From: Mycoplasmatota bacterium
GTDB lineage: Bacteria > Bacillota_I > Bacilli_A > Haloplasmatales > Haloplasmataceae
DNA length: 64,000 nt
Assembly: GCA_018394295.1 (NCBI GenBank)
Contig: CP074573.1
Coordinates: 2,549,156-2,613,155, forward strand
Reading direction: 5' to 3'
Part shown: piece after piece, positions 1-9,671 of the stretch
How the letters are laid out: each line of letters starts with the position of its first letter
Numbering within the stretch: the first letter of the stretch is position 1
The notes under the pieces: generated by a model
Database searches by the model: none
What the model was told of the DNA's origin: nothing
Seen by the model: the letters and a program-made list of their open reading frames with translations, nothing else
Translations under genes and position numbers: made by a program

Positions 1-1
1 C

Positions 2-442
2 GATGTTGCGATTGAGGCAATGTGCACGTTAAATAAAATAGGGGCTGAGATTTCTCAATTAGAGGGAGTTGTCGCTTTAACAGATGTTACTGGATTTGGC
101 CTTTTAGGACACTTAGGAGAAATTTGTAGTGGTAGTGGTGTATCAGCGACCATTCAATATGATAAAGTTCCACTATTACCAAATACTGTTAAGTACCTTA
201 ATATGGACTGTGTATCAGGTGGCACTAGAAATAATATTAAAAGTTATGGACATACCATAGAGGAAATGACTGATGAACAAAAATACATCTTATGTGATGC
301 ACAAACATCAGGTGGCTTACTTGTCATCGTTAAAAAAGAAAATGTTTCAGAATTTTTAGATATAACAAAAAATTCAGGATTATCTCTAGAGTCAATTGGG
401 TTCACTCGTAAACTAAGCGATAAATTAATTAAAGTAATATAA
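2..442 (+). CDS. selD: Selenide, water dikinase (selenophosphate synthetase), 5' end outside window
   Basis: SelD makes selenophosphate from selenide and ATP, the selenium donor for selenocysteine and for 2-selenouridine in tRNA. Only the C-terminal half is present; the reading frame is open from base 2, so the start lies upstream of the window. The family signature TDVTGFGLLGHL is clear near the beginning, and the C-terminal block DAQTSGGLLV is the usual AIRS-type ending. The stop is 15 nt before mnmH, so the two genes form one selenium operon. Confidence is high from the motifs and the neighbour. Confidence 0.95.
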   Translation, partial: DVAIEAMCTLNKIGAEISQLEGVVALTDVTGFGLLGHLGEICSGSGVSATIQYDKVPLLPNTVKYLNMDCVSGGTRNNIKSYGHTIEEMTDEQKYILCDAQTSGGLLVIVKKENVSEFLDITKNSGLSLESIGFTRKLSDKLIKVI

Positions 443-457
443 ATGGATGTGTTTTAA

Positions 458-1555
458 ATGGATACAACAGATGACTTTAAAAAAATAGTAGTTGAAGAAA
501 ACCCACTAATTGATGTACGTGCCCCAATTGAATTTAGTAAGGGAGCATTTATTAATTCCATTAATCTCCCCCTTATGACTGATGAAGAAAGACACTTAGT
601 GGGTATTTGTTATAAGGAAAAAGGTCAAGAAGAAGCCATAAAATTAGGACATCAACTTGTTTCAAATACAATACGACAGAATAGAATTGATGCTTGGGTA
701 ACCCAAATTAATCAATACCCTAACGCCATCCTTTATTGTTTTAGAGGAGGACAACGTTCAAGAATAACTCAATCATGGATAAAAGAAACAATCGGTAAAG
801 ATATCCCTTTTATAGAAGGGGGATACAAAGCATTTAGGAATTATTTGATGAATGCCCTTAACCCTGAGGAACAAAAAAGTAAGCCTATCTTACTAGGTGG
901 TAATACGGGTTCTGGTAAAACATCTTTATTAAAGCAATTTGATAACTTCATTGACCTTGAAGGGATTGCTAACCATAGAGGTTCATCATTTGGAAAATAT
1001 ATCACCCCCCAACCGACACAAATCAACTTTGAAAATAACCTAGCATATGCATTAATTCAACATAAACATAAGGGATTTCAATATATGCTTCTTGAAGATG
1101 AAGGTGGAAATGTTGGTAGATGTTTTATTCCCAAACTTTTAACTGAATATTTCAAAAAAGGTGATTTAGTTTTATTAGATGTTCCTTATGAAACCAGACT
1201 TCAAAATACTCTAAATGAATATGTCATAGAGTCACAAATGCAGTATATTAATTGCTTTGGAGAAGAAAAAGGACTTTCAGAGTGGTCTAATTATATTTTG
1301 ACAAGCATTAATAAAATTAAGAAAAGACTTGGGGGAGAACGTCATAAATATGTCATGGAAGCATTTGAATCTGCTAATCAACATCAGATGAATACCGATA
1401 ACCCCAATGTTCACAGTAATTGGTTAGATATTTTACTTAAAGAATATTATGATCCAATGTATGAATATCAAATCAAAACAACAACCAAAGACATTTTGTT
1501 TAAAGGAAATACAGAAGAAGTCTATGAATACCTTAAAACGAATTATAATATGTAG
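458..1555 (+). CDS. mnmH: tRNA 2-selenouridine synthase
   Basis: MnmH (SelU/YbbB) converts 2-thiouridine at the tRNA wobble position to 2-selenouridine using selenophosphate. An N-terminal rhodanese domain (about residues 10-120) is seen, with LIDVRAPIEF near its start and the active-site loop YCFRGGQRS carrying the catalytic Cys. It is followed by a P-loop domain with GGNTGSGKTSLL near residue 147. The 365-residue length fits the family. It directly follows selD, its selenophosphate supplier, and ends 7 nt before a strong hairpin terminator. The ribosome binding site is weak, as expected for a coupled second gene. Confidence 0.96.
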   Translation: MDTTDDFKKIVVEENPLIDVRAPIEFSKGAFINSINLPLMTDEERHLVGICYKEKGQEEAIKLGHQLVSNTIRQNRIDAWVTQINQYPNAILYCFRGGQRSRITQSWIKETIGKDIPFIEGGYKAFRNYLMNALNPEEQKSKPILLGGNTGSGKTSLLKQFDNFIDLEGIANHRGSSFGKYITPQPTQINFENNLAYALIQHKHKGFQYMLLEDEGGNVGRCFIPKLLTEYFKKGDLVLLDVPYETRLQNTLNEYVIESQMQYINCFGEEKGLSEWSNYILTSINKIKKRLGGERHKYVMEAFESANQHQMNTDNPNVHSNWLDILLKEYYDPMYEYQIKTTTKDILFKGNTEEVYEYLKTNYNM

Positions 1556-1561
1556 TTAATT

Positions 1562-1595
1562 AAAAACCTCTTTTCTTTGATGAAAAGAGGTTTTT
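1562..1595 (+). terminator. Rho-independent terminator of selD-mnmH
   Basis: A perfect 14-bp stem (1562-1575 with 1582-1595) and a 6-nt loop ends in a T run, directly after the mnmH stop. The A-rich left arm means it may also serve the convergent gene at 1645. Confidence 0.9.
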
Positions 1596-1644
1596 ACTAT
1601 ATTAAACAAAATTACCTATTAATATTCATATCACTTGTTTCTTA

Positions 1645-2517
1645 TTAATTATTCAAGGAAGGTTTTTCAATAATATTATTTAAAACAAGATATAAGATAT
1701 AAAATGAAAATAAATCAAAAATAGGTACCAATACCATAAAAGCAATACTAACAACCTCACCACTTAATGTCATATTTATTACCATTGCAGTCATTGCCGT
1801 TAACATTGATACCCCTTTTATGATAATAAGGGGTGCTAAGACATAGCCAAAGGGCTTTTTCTTTAATAATAAAACTCCCGCTAAAATTGATGTTGGTACA
1901 ACAAAACCAAGATCCATCCCTTGAATAACTAATGTCGTATAGTGCTCTAACTCTTTTGGATAAGTTCCATCAATTAAAGGGTTAATAATCATTCCTAACC
2001 ACATTAATCCAATAAAGCCCCCAATTACTAGTACGAAACTACTAACAAGTTTAATAGGGAAGGTATCCTTAAAAGAATTTTTTATTTTTGATACATCAAT
2101 TGTCATAAATGTAAGGGTAAAAGTGAAAAAACAAAGTGACATTAATGTGACATTGAGTAAAAATAATTGATTATACATACTATAGAAAGTATAAGAGGTA
2201 TAAGTATATAAAAAGTATCCTAACGTTCCTGTTAACAATAGTTTTCCTTTGATTAAGTTCTTTCTAAATAAATAAAGTGAAATGATTAATAAAGGCAAAC
2301 CAACCACCAATGTAACAAGATCTTGAGCAACTGCTTGTAATGCAAGTGAAACAGAATCATGGTGATAGATACCTTTACCATATAGAGTGATGGTATCACC
2401 ATACAATGATATAAAATTAAGATTCTCATTACTATAATTTGAAAATACACCAATTGACGATGCGATTCCTGATAATACAATAATTATTATTGAAAGTATC
2501 GATATTTCCTTTTTCAT
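1645..2517 (-). CDS. Polytopic membrane protein of unknown function
   Basis: A 290-residue protein with about eight hydrophobic segments: an N-terminal one (residues 5-25), then others near 60-85, 95-115, 118-140, 158-180, 205-222, 228-252 and 258-282. Charged loops are short. The loop after the first segment contains a Gly-rich YGKGIYHHDS stretch. The start has a strong AGGAGGAG ribosome binding site. It stands alone, convergent with mnmH. I do not recognise a family or function, and nothing in the neighbours suggests one. Confidence 0.75.
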   Translation of the reverse strand: MKKEISILSIIIIVLSGIASSIGVFSNYSNENLNFISLYGDTITLYGKGIYHHDSVSLALQAVAQDLVTLVVGLPLLIISLYLFRKNLIKGKLLLTGTLGYFLYTYTSYTFYSMYNQLFLLNVTLMSLCFFTFTLTFMTIDVSKIKNSFKDTFPIKLVSSFVLVIGGFIGLMWLGMIINPLIDGTYPKELEHYTTLVIQGMDLGFVVPTSILAGVLLLKKKPFGYVLAPLIIIKGVSMLTAMTAMVINMTLSGEVVSIAFMVLVPIFDLFSFYILYLVLNNIIEKPSLNN

Positions 2518-2615
2518 TTATCTTCTCCTCCTTAATTAAGACTATATAGTTATAAAATCTTATTAATTATTATACTTTAATTAACAACGTCAGTCAATTA
2601 TCTAATTATTTCTAC

Positions 2616-2649
2616 AAAAAGAGTAACATCATCTGATATTACTCTTTTT
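2616..2649. terminator. Bidirectional hairpin terminator
   Basis: An 11-bp perfect stem (2616-2626 with 2639-2649) has A and T runs at its outer edges. It lies 20 nt beyond the stop of the minus-strand acetyltransferase, which it probably terminates. Confidence 0.85.
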
Positions 2650-2669
2650 AAATATCTATTTTACATTTA

Positions 2670-3497
2670 TTATAATCTTGCAGCGTGAGCGACTACTTCA
2701 AACCCTTCCCTTAAATAGAATTGTAAAGCTTTAGAATTTTCATCAACACAATATAAATATGGGATATTATTACTATCTTCTTTAATTGCATTAAGTGCAT
2801 GATGTATAATCAGTTTTCCATAACCTTTAGATTGTAGTGAAGAACTAACCGCCACATACTCTATTTCACCATCATGATGAAAATACATCCCAATTAGTTT
2901 ATCATTTAAGAGAAAACCAGTAAATCTTGATTTATTTAGATTAGAGAATTTATAATGATAATACTCCCGATGATTGATAAATTCATTTTTTTCAGCGATA
3001 TCAACAAAAGAATCTTCTAACAATTCTAAAACATCATCTAATATCTCTTTCTTGTAAAAAATAGTTTTTAATGGTGTTATATCAATATTTGTTGGTTCCT
3101 TAAAATACATTATTTCACGACTCATATAAACATTTTTTCTATGTAAATTAAATTTACTCATCAAAGTTTTCACTAAATTATGATTTTCATTATAAACCCA
3201 GATACTTGTTTTCTTTTTTTCTTTATTCATAATATCTTTAATCATGTCATAAATTGTTTGAACGTCTGTTTCATCAAGATCTTTCTCGAATGCAACTTGA
3301 AACCGTAAATTATCATTAAAAATCATTGCGGTTAATATTCCTTCATTTGTCTTTGTTTCAAAAATATAAGTAGCAATCCATCTTGAAAGTCCTTCATAAT
3401 TTTCCCCCATTGAAGCTAATCGATATTCTCCACTATCAATTAATTTTATGAGATTTAAATATTTATCTTCAATTTTATTCACTTTTTTTACTTTCAT
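2670..3497 (-). CDS. GNAT-family N-acetyltransferase
   Basis: A 275-residue protein whose C-terminal half is a GNAT fold. The acetyl-CoA binding segment SKGYGKLIIHHALNAI (about residues 222-240) and the terminal LYCVDENSKALQFYLREGF motif are typical. The N-terminal 120 residues look like a second, degenerate GNAT lobe, an arrangement common in firmicute acetyltransferases. The start follows a good AGGAGAAG site. The substrate cannot be told from the sequence. Confidence 0.85.
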   Translation of the reverse strand: MKVKKVNKIEDKYLNLIKLIDSGEYRLASMGENYEGLSRWIATYIFETKTNEGILTAMIFNDNLRFQVAFEKDLDETDVQTIYDMIKDIMNKEKKKTSIWVYNENHNLVKTLMSKFNLHRKNVYMSREIMYFKEPTNIDITPLKTIFYKKEILDDVLELLEDSFVDIAEKNEFINHREYYHYKFSNLNKSRFTGFLLNDKLIGMYFHHDGEIEYVAVSSSLQSKGYGKLIIHHALNAIKEDSNNIPYLYCVDENSKALQFYLREGFEVVAHAARL

Positions 3498-3731
3498 TTT
3501 CTTCTCCTATTAAGAGTTAACCAACCTCTTTATCTTTATTTTCATATTCTATCCCTCCTTTCTAGTCTTTTTTTATAGTAACATAATTTAAATATTCTAT
3601 CAATAGTTTAAATATTTTATAATATCAATTCTTATTTTATATACAAACTATAAATTATAGCAAATATTATCAAGTAATTATTAATAATATTCGCTACAAT
3701 AAAATCATCAATTATTAAGGAGTGAAATTTT

Positions 3732-4190
3732 ATGGAAAAAGAAAACTATATGATTTATCCAATTGGGTATATCAGAAGAAAGGAGAATAAAATCTTTTTA
3801 GAAATCAACAAAGAATATTTACCTGCTTTAAAAGAATTAGAAAAATTTAGTCATGCACACGTGATATGGTGGTTTAATAAATTAGATGATGTTAAGTACA
3901 GAAAAATCACTCAAACAGAACCTCCTTACCAAGCACCTAAACTAGGTGTGTTTGCTTCACGTTCACCTATTAGACCAAATCCAATAGCACTCTCAATAGT
4001 AAAAATATTAACTATTGATTTTAATAATGGAATCATTGAAATTCCACAAATTGATGCCCTTGACAATACACCTATTTTAGATATAAAAGCTTATTTTCCT
4101 AGTTGTGATCGCCTTCAATCACCAAAATTACCAGATTGGGCCAAAAACTGGCCTAAATGGCTACCAGAAGATGGACTTGGATTAGAATAA
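3732..4190 (+). CDS. trmO: tRNA (N6-threonylcarbamoyladenosine-N6)-methyltransferase, TrmO/TsaA family
   Basis: TrmO uses S-adenosylmethionine to methylate N6-threonylcarbamoyladenosine 37 in tRNA. The 152-residue protein begins with the family's YPIGYIRR and carries the signature GVFASRSPIRPNPIALS (about residues 76-93), followed by DALDNTPILDIKAYFPSCD. An AAGGAGTG site precedes the ATG. It is followed 58 nt later by an AraC regulator, which may be co-transcribed. Family assignment is firm; activity on tRNA is taken from the family. Confidence 0.9.
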   Translation: MEKENYMIYPIGYIRRKENKIFLEINKEYLPALKELEKFSHAHVIWWFNKLDDVKYRKITQTEPPYQAPKLGVFASRSPIRPNPIALSIVKILTIDFNNGIIEIPQIDALDNTPILDIKAYFPSCDRLQSPKLPDWAKNWPKWLPEDGLGLE

Positions 4191-4248
4191 CTGATAAAAT
4201 AATAGATATATCGTGTTTATTTAACCGTTTTATGAGGAGGGGATAACA

Positions 4249-5112
4249 GTGAATAATAGAGCTAATATACTTAAAGCGATTAATTTTATTGAAAATCATA
4301 TAAAGGATGATATTAATGTATTGAGTATATCTTCAGAAATCGGTTATTCATTATATCACTTCAGTAGATTATTTCAAGCAGTAACTGGGCATTCTCCAAA
4401 AGAATATTTGCTTAAGAGGAGATTATCAGAAGGAGCTAAAGATATTATTAATACAAAAATTAGATTAACAGATATTGCATTTGATTATCAATTTAATGAT
4501 TATGAAACTTTTAGTCGAGCATTTAAACGCGTTTTTGGATTTAATCCCAATAAACTCAGAAAAAATGATTGTCACAAGCGTATATCTTCCTTATCAAAGA
4601 TAACAATTGATGATATTAATCATATGGATAAAATAAAAGATATTGAACCTGATATTGTAGAACTAGATAAAATATATTTAGTCGGTCTATCAACGTTAGT
4701 TAAAGGTTCAACAAATATTATTACTTGTTTGTGGTCAAAACTAGATGATGAATTACCTGACATTAAAGACATTAAAAAACCAGAGAAATTTTATGAATTG
4801 CATTATTGGTCAGAAAAATATGAACTAGATGGTTTTTTTGTCATGTGTGGGATTGAAACGAATCATCTTGAATCACTGACTCCTATGTTAAATGGTAAAA
4901 TCATTCCAAAAGCGAAATATTTAAAGTTTACACACAAAGGTTTATCACGTAATGTAGGTCTAACATATAAATATATTTTTCAAACATGGCTTCCTAAATC
5001 TAGTTACAAATTACCATTTTCATTTGAGTTTGAATATTATGGACAAAATTACCTAGGACCGAATAATGAACAGTCAGAAAGTGAGATTTATATTCCTATT
5101 GAATTATTATAA
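4249..5112 (+). CDS. AraC-family transcriptional regulator with GyrI-like effector domain
   Basis: The N-terminal 100 residues hold two helix-turn-helix motifs of the AraC type, with YSLYHFSRLFQAVTGHSPKEYL and the second block ending in RAFKRVFGFNPNKLR. Residues about 130-287 form a GyrI/Rob-type small-molecule binding domain (VELDKIYLVGLS at its start, a KYLKFTHKG strand later). The start codon is GTG, supported by a strong GAGGAGGGG site 7 nt upstream. It precedes a cysteine hydrolase by 19 nt and probably regulates or is co-transcribed with it. The effector is unknown. Confidence 0.9.
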   Translation: MNNRANILKAINFIENHIKDDINVLSISSEIGYSLYHFSRLFQAVTGHSPKEYLLKRRLSEGAKDIINTKIRLTDIAFDYQFNDYETFSRAFKRVFGFNPNKLRKNDCHKRISSLSKITIDDINHMDKIKDIEPDIVELDKIYLVGLSTLVKGSTNIITCLWSKLDDELPDIKDIKKPEKFYELHYWSEKYELDGFFVMCGIETNHLESLTPMLNGKIIPKAKYLKFTHKGLSRNVGLTYKYIFQTWLPKSSYKLPFSFEFEYYGQNYLGPNNEQSESEIYIPIELL

Positions 5113-5131
5113 CAAGAAGGAGGGAGTTATT

Positions 5132-5671
5132 ATGAACGAAACTATTAAGAATATGGGGTTATTAGTGGTTGATGTACAAAAAGGATTATTCTATCAGAAA
5201 ACACCTGTATACAAAGAAAAAGAACTCCTTTGTTACATTAATCATCTAATTGATATTGCTAGAACCAATCAACTCCCAATTATATTTATTCAACATTCTA
5301 ATAAAGGTATATTAAAAGAAGGTTGTGATGGATGGAATTTGCATCCAGAGTTAAAACCCTTAGAACATGAACCAATCATTTTAAAATCAAATGCTAGTGC
5401 TTTTAATGACACTATTTTAAATAAATTACTTGTTAAAAAGAATATCAATAAGTTATTTGTGGTAGGATTAACAACCCATGGATGTGTAAAAGTAACTTGT
5501 ACTGATGCCTTGAAATTAGGTTATGATGTAACACTAGTTTCAGATGCTCATAGTAGTTTTAGCGAAAAAGCTGCTCAATTAATCGAGACATGGAATAAAA
5601 AATTATTAGATAAAGGAATTAAGTTAATATCAACAAATAAATTAATCAGTGTCTTAAACGGTAATAAATAA
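5132..5671 (+). CDS. Isochorismatase-like cysteine hydrolase
   Basis: A 179-residue member of the isochorismatase/nicotinamidase superfamily. The catalytic Asp is in LLVVDVQKG and the catalytic Cys in GLTTHGCVKVTCTDAL; the Lys is expected in the segment between them. The chosen ATG at 5132 follows an ideal AAGGAGGG site; a longer in-frame reading from 5066 would overlap the preceding AraC gene and begins without a site. The family includes nicotinamidases, N-carbamoylsarcosine amidases and hydrolases of unknown substrate, and I cannot separate these here. Confidence 0.88.
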   Translation: MNETIKNMGLLVVDVQKGLFYQKTPVYKEKELLCYINHLIDIARTNQLPIIFIQHSNKGILKEGCDGWNLHPELKPLEHEPIILKSNASAFNDTILNKLLVKKNINKLFVVGLTTHGCVKVTCTDALKLGYDVTLVSDAHSSFSEKAAQLIETWNKKLLDKGIKLISTNKLISVLNGNK

Positions 5672-5677
5672 TTTTCT

Positions 5678-5712
5678 AAGAAACTTCCATTAATAAAGAA
5701 GTTTCTTTTCTT
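5678..5712 (+). terminator. Rho-independent terminator
   Basis: A 10-bp stem (5678-5687 with 5698-5707) is followed by a T-rich tail, just after the cysteine hydrolase stop. The rest of the stretch to 5905 is AT-rich and shows no gene. Confidence 0.85.
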
Positions 5713-5905
5713 TTTATATCTACTAAATATTGGATTATTCATTTGAAGTATTTTTTAAAATGATACTATATAATAATTTTAATTTATAAATAATATCAAA
5801 TAAAAATAGCATATAGTTGTTAGTCATGATATAATCATTCTGATATAAATTACAGATTTGTTAAATACTATATTTATACAAGATTGAAAGGACAAAATAT
5901 TTATA

Positions 5906-7489
5906 ATGAAGAAACTTAAATTTGAAGAATTAAATTTATCAAAAGAAATCAAAAAAGCAGTCGCAAATATGGGGTTTGAAGAAGCATCTCCGATTCAATC
6001 CCAAGCCATCCCACATTTACTAAATGGAAAAGATGTTATTGGACAATCTCAAACTGGAACAGGTAAAACTGCTGCGTTTGGAATTCCAATTTTAGAGAAA
6101 ATTGATATAGAGAGTAAAAAACTACAAGCACTCATTCTATGTCCCACTAGAGAACTTGCCATTCAGGTTGCAGAAGAATTAAAGAGACTATCTAAATATA
6201 AAAGAGGAATTGAGATACTTCCAATTTACGGGGGACAACATATTGATAGACAGATTCGTGCACTTAAAAAAGGTGTACAAATAATTATTGGTACTCCAGG
6301 AAGAGTTATGGATCACATGAACCGTAAGACCTTAAAAATGGACCAAGTAAAAATGTTTGTTTTAGATGAAGCAGATGAAATGCTTGATATGGGATTCAGA
6401 GAAGATATTGAATTTATTATTAATAAAGCACCTAAAGATAGACAAACGGTTCTATTTTCAGCAACCATGTCCAAAGTTATCCTAGATTTGACTCGTAAAT
6501 ACCTTAAGAATCCTGTAACTGTTAAAGTAGTCCACAAAGTATTAACCGTTCCAAATATTGAACAAATTTATTTTGAAATGAAACAAAAGAATAAAACAGA
6601 AACCTTATGTCGTTTAATTGATATGTATAATCCAAAATTATCACTAGTTTTCTGTAATACAAAAAGGCAAGTTGACACATTAGTAGACACCCTTCAAACA
6701 AGAGGCTATTTGGCAGATGGACTTCATGGAGATTTAAAACAAAATCAGCGTGATCGGGTTATGTCTAAGTTTAGAAAGGGTACCATTGATATTCTTGTTG
6801 CTACTGATGTTGCTGCAAGAGGGATAGACGTAGATGATATTGAAGCTGTATTTAACTATGATATTCCACAAGATGAGGAATATTATGTACATCGTATCGG
6901 AAGAACAGGACGCGCCGGAAGAACAGGGCGTGCATTTTCCTTTGTAGTTGGTAAAGATATCTATAAACTTCGTGATATTCAGCGATATACGAACACAAAA
7001 ATAAAATTTCACCATGCACCTACTATTAATGATGTGAAAGAAATCAGGATGACATCATTTTTAGATAAAGTAAAAAAGACATTAGAACAAGGACATCTAA
7101 CGGAATATCTTCGTTGGGCTGAGAAACTAATTGAAGAGGATTTTAGTTCTTTAGAAGTTGCAGCTGCACTCATTAAAATGGCTACAGAAGGTAATGAAAA
7201 AGAAAAAGTAAACTTACAAGATGATTATGGAGACACTGGTGCTGCTCCAGGAATGGTTAGATTGTTTATTAATATTGGACGACATAACCATGTAGGTCCT
7301 AGAGACATTGTAGGTAATATCGCTAGTAATACTGGATTAACAGGTAATTTAATCGGAACGATTGATATCTACGATAAATATACCTTTGTTGAAGTACCGA
7401 AAGATTATGCTAAAGAAGTTTTAATGATTATGAAAAATAATCTTATAAAAGGTAAAAAAATCAATATTGAACCAGCTAATAAAAGATAA
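5906..7489 (+). CDS. deaD: DEAD-box ATP-dependent RNA helicase with DbpA-type RNA-binding domain
   Basis: A 527-residue RNA helicase. The Q motif, motif I SQTGTGKTA, motif II VLDEADEM, motif III SAT and motif VI HRIGRTGRAGRTG are intact in order over residues 1-370. The C-terminal 75 residues, from VRLFINIGRHNHVGPRDIVG to the end, match the DbpA/CsdA RNA-recognition domain rather than the basic tail of CshA. Such enzymes remodel rRNA in ribosome assembly, often at low temperature. The ribosome site AAAGGA is somewhat distant (13 nt). A strong terminator follows. Confidence 0.95.
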   Translation: MKKLKFEELNLSKEIKKAVANMGFEEASPIQSQAIPHLLNGKDVIGQSQTGTGKTAAFGIPILEKIDIESKKLQALILCPTRELAIQVAEELKRLSKYKRGIEILPIYGGQHIDRQIRALKKGVQIIIGTPGRVMDHMNRKTLKMDQVKMFVLDEADEMLDMGFREDIEFIINKAPKDRQTVLFSATMSKVILDLTRKYLKNPVTVKVVHKVLTVPNIEQIYFEMKQKNKTETLCRLIDMYNPKLSLVFCNTKRQVDTLVDTLQTRGYLADGLHGDLKQNQRDRVMSKFRKGTIDILVATDVAARGIDVDDIEAVFNYDIPQDEEYYVHRIGRTGRAGRTGRAFSFVVGKDIYKLRDIQRYTNTKIKFHHAPTINDVKEIRMTSFLDKVKKTLEQGHLTEYLRWAEKLIEEDFSSLEVAAALIKMATEGNEKEKVNLQDDYGDTGAAPGMVRLFINIGRHNHVGPRDIVGNIASNTGLTGNLIGTIDIYDKYTFVEVPKDYAKEVLMIMKNNLIKGKKINIEPANKR

Positions 7490-7507
7490 ATTTAATATTT
7501 ATAAACA

Positions 7508-7540
7508 AAAATGACACTGAAAAAACAGTGTCATTTTCTT
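7508..7540 (+). terminator. Rho-independent terminator of the helicase gene
   Basis: A 12-bp perfect stem (7508-7519 with 7526-7537) around an A6 loop is followed by T-rich sequence. Confidence 0.9.
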
Positions 7541-7563
7541 TATAATAATTAAAATCAAACTAC

Positions 7564-8343
7564 CTAATTATTTAGTAACCAAATCAGAACTTTTTCTATA
7601 TATTCATCCCAAAATTTCCAATCATGAATACCACTACTCTCTACATAAGTATGTTCAACATTCTCTTTAATTAAGAAGTCTCTATAATTACGATTATTTT
7701 CAATTAAATAGTCTTCTGTACCACAAGCAAGATAAATTCTAGGCATGATTTGATTTTTTTCTTTTATATTCTTAATAAGTGCTTCTAAATCTTTATCACT
7801 ACCCTTTAACTTAGATAGATCACCAAAGATGGTTTTGTAATAACTTCTCTTTTTAAATATCCATTCATTTTCATCAGTGGATGCTACTACTTGATCCATA
7901 ATAATGGCTGATGATAAACCAGCTATAGAACCAAATGTCTCTTGATATTTTAGACCATTTCTAATAGCACCATATCCTCCCATTGAAAGACCTGCAATAA
8001 ATGTATCTTCTCTCTTAGTAGATAATGGAAATAATTTCCTTGTTTCTTCAACTAGTTCTCTTCCTATAAAATCACCATAATTATTAGTTGAATTCTCTTG
8101 ATCAACATAAAAACTGTTATCTCCAGAAGGCATAATCACTGCCACTCCATGTTGAGCTGCTAATTGACCAACTCTTGTTCTAGTTATCCAATTTGTGTAA
8201 TCACCCATGACTCCATGCAACAAATATAAAGTTTTAAAAGATTTATTTCCATTTGATTTCATTCCTTCTGTTGGAATTATTGCTTTATACGTCACTTGTC
8301 TCATAAGTGAATTAGAATAATAATTTACATCTAATACTGCCAT
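7564..8343 (-). CDS. Alpha/beta-hydrolase esterase of the EstA/esterase D family
   Basis: A 259-residue esterase resembling lactococcal tributyrin esterase. LYLLHGVMGDYTNW near residue 42 holds the oxyanion region, GLSMGGYGAIRNG (about residue 118) the nucleophile Ser, TEDYLI the Asp, and SGIHDWKFW near the end the catalytic His. No signal peptide is seen, so it is cytoplasmic. The start has a strong AAGGAGGG site. It lies 29 nt downstream of the HD-GYP gene with no terminator between, so the two are probably one operon. Short-chain acyl esters are likely substrates. Confidence 0.9.
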   Translation of the reverse strand: MAVLDVNYYSNSLMRQVTYKAIIPTEGMKSNGNKSFKTLYLLHGVMGDYTNWITRTRVGQLAAQHGVAVIMPSGDNSFYVDQENSTNNYGDFIGRELVEETRKLFPLSTKREDTFIAGLSMGGYGAIRNGLKYQETFGSIAGLSSAIIMDQVVASTDENEWIFKKRSYYKTIFGDLSKLKGSDKDLEALIKNIKEKNQIMPRIYLACGTEDYLIENNRNYRDFLIKENVEHTYVESSGIHDWKFWDEYIEKVLIWLLNN

Positions 8344-8372
8344 CTTTTGTCCCTCCTTATTTAATAAATTAA

Positions 8373-9443
8373 TTATTCTCTACTAAATGTATTATAAAAT
8401 ACTGAATCAATTACAACTTTTTTTTCTGTTATTCTATCATATATCTTTTTAAACTCGATTTCACTTTGAAGTAAAGTATCAATAATTATTGGGTCAAAAT
8501 GAGTTCCCTTCCCTTGCTTTATTATTTCAATACTTTTTTCATGAGAATATGCTTCTTTATAAACCCTTTTTGATCTTAAAGCATCATATACATCGATTAT
8601 TGCCATTACTCTTGCTGACAATGGAATATCTTCTCCAGCTAATCCATGGGTATACCCAGTTCCATCCCATTTCTCATGATGATAACAGGCAATTGAAATT
8701 GCAAATTCTAAAATCTTATTATGAGGATATGCTTTTTTAAACTCTAATAATGTATTCGCTCCAATTCTTGTATGAGTTTTTATGACCTCAAACTCCTCTG
8801 GGGTAAGTTTTCCTGGTTTAAGTAAAATTCTATCTGGCATATTAATTTTTCCAATATCATGTAAAGGACTTGCTTTATAGATATTTTCAATATACTCATC
8901 ATCAATATAATCTTTGTATTTAGGTATCTTACGCAACTCACTGGTGAGATATTTACAGAGCACTGCAACTCGTTCAACATGAAGCCCTGTATATTCATCA
9001 CGAGCCTCAGATAACTTAACTAAAGCAAAAATCGTAGCTCTTTGTACTTCAGCTAATTCTTTTTCTTCTTCAATATTCTTTTCGTACTCCTTTTTATAAT
9101 GATCAGCTATATACCCCATAACAAACGCTATTATTATATATATAATCAATCTAATAATCCAGTTCATTGGCGCCTGCATAGTATTTGATTTAACATCTAA
9201 AGGCATTATAGGTCCTAATATAATTCCACTTATTACTGCATTGATAACAGCATATTTTTTCCCATTGCTTGTAGCAATAATCGCAATAGGTATATACATT
9301 AAATTAGTGTAAACCTTAGATGTACCTCCTAAAAAGTAAACTAGAAAGGCTATCATTAACGTTAAAAAATATGAATAAATCATAAGATTTTTTTTAATTA
9401 GTTCTCTATTTTTTCTGAAAATTTCCACAATATTATCCCACAT
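8373..9443 (-). CDS. Membrane-bound HD-GYP domain protein, probable cyclic di-GMP phosphodiesterase
   Basis: A 356-residue protein with about five N-terminal membrane segments (residues 20-130), a short coiled segment rich in Glu and Lys, and an HD-GYP domain from about residue 150. The metal motif HDIGK and the block HHEKWDGTGY are present. The GYP tripeptide reads GYT, a variant of the signature. The family hydrolyses cyclic di-GMP or related dinucleotides. I chose the ATG at 9443, preceded by AGAGGAGT; an upstream in-frame start lacks a ribosome site. No input domain other than the membrane segments is visible. Confidence 0.88.
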   Translation of the reverse strand: MWDNIVEIFRKNRELIKKNLMIYSYFLTLMIAFLVYFLGGTSKVYTNLMYIPIAIIATSNGKKYAVINAVISGIILGPIMPLDVKSNTMQAPMNWIIRLIIYIIIAFVMGYIADHYKKEYEKNIEEEKELAEVQRATIFALVKLSEARDEYTGLHVERVAVLCKYLTSELRKIPKYKDYIDDEYIENIYKASPLHDIGKINMPDRILLKPGKLTPEEFEVIKTHTRIGANTLLEFKKAYPHNKILEFAISIACYHHEKWDGTGYTHGLAGEDIPLSARVMAIIDVYDALRSKRVYKEAYSHEKSIEIIKQGKGTHFDPIIIDTLLQSEIEFKKIYDRITEKKVVIDSVFYNTFSRE

Positions 9444-9671
9444 AAATACTCCTCTAAAAGATTCTTTTTTAATATAATTTTTTGCTTTAACCAAAAAAGA
9501 AATTACTAAAATATATCGTGATTTTTACCCCCACTTATTTTTTTTATTTAATTCTATAACTTGTGTAAACCAACAATAATGAATTCTATGGTATATTATA
9601 ACATGCTAAGACATTATTGGCTATTATTTCCTTTTTAAATTTTCATGTTAAACTTATTGAAATTATCTTAA

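Noticed and set aside
6734-7015. Minus-strand frame inside the DEAD-box helicase gene
   Set aside because: Antisense shadow of helicase motifs with no ribosome site. Similar shadows in lpdA, pyrD, cotA and splB were also left out.
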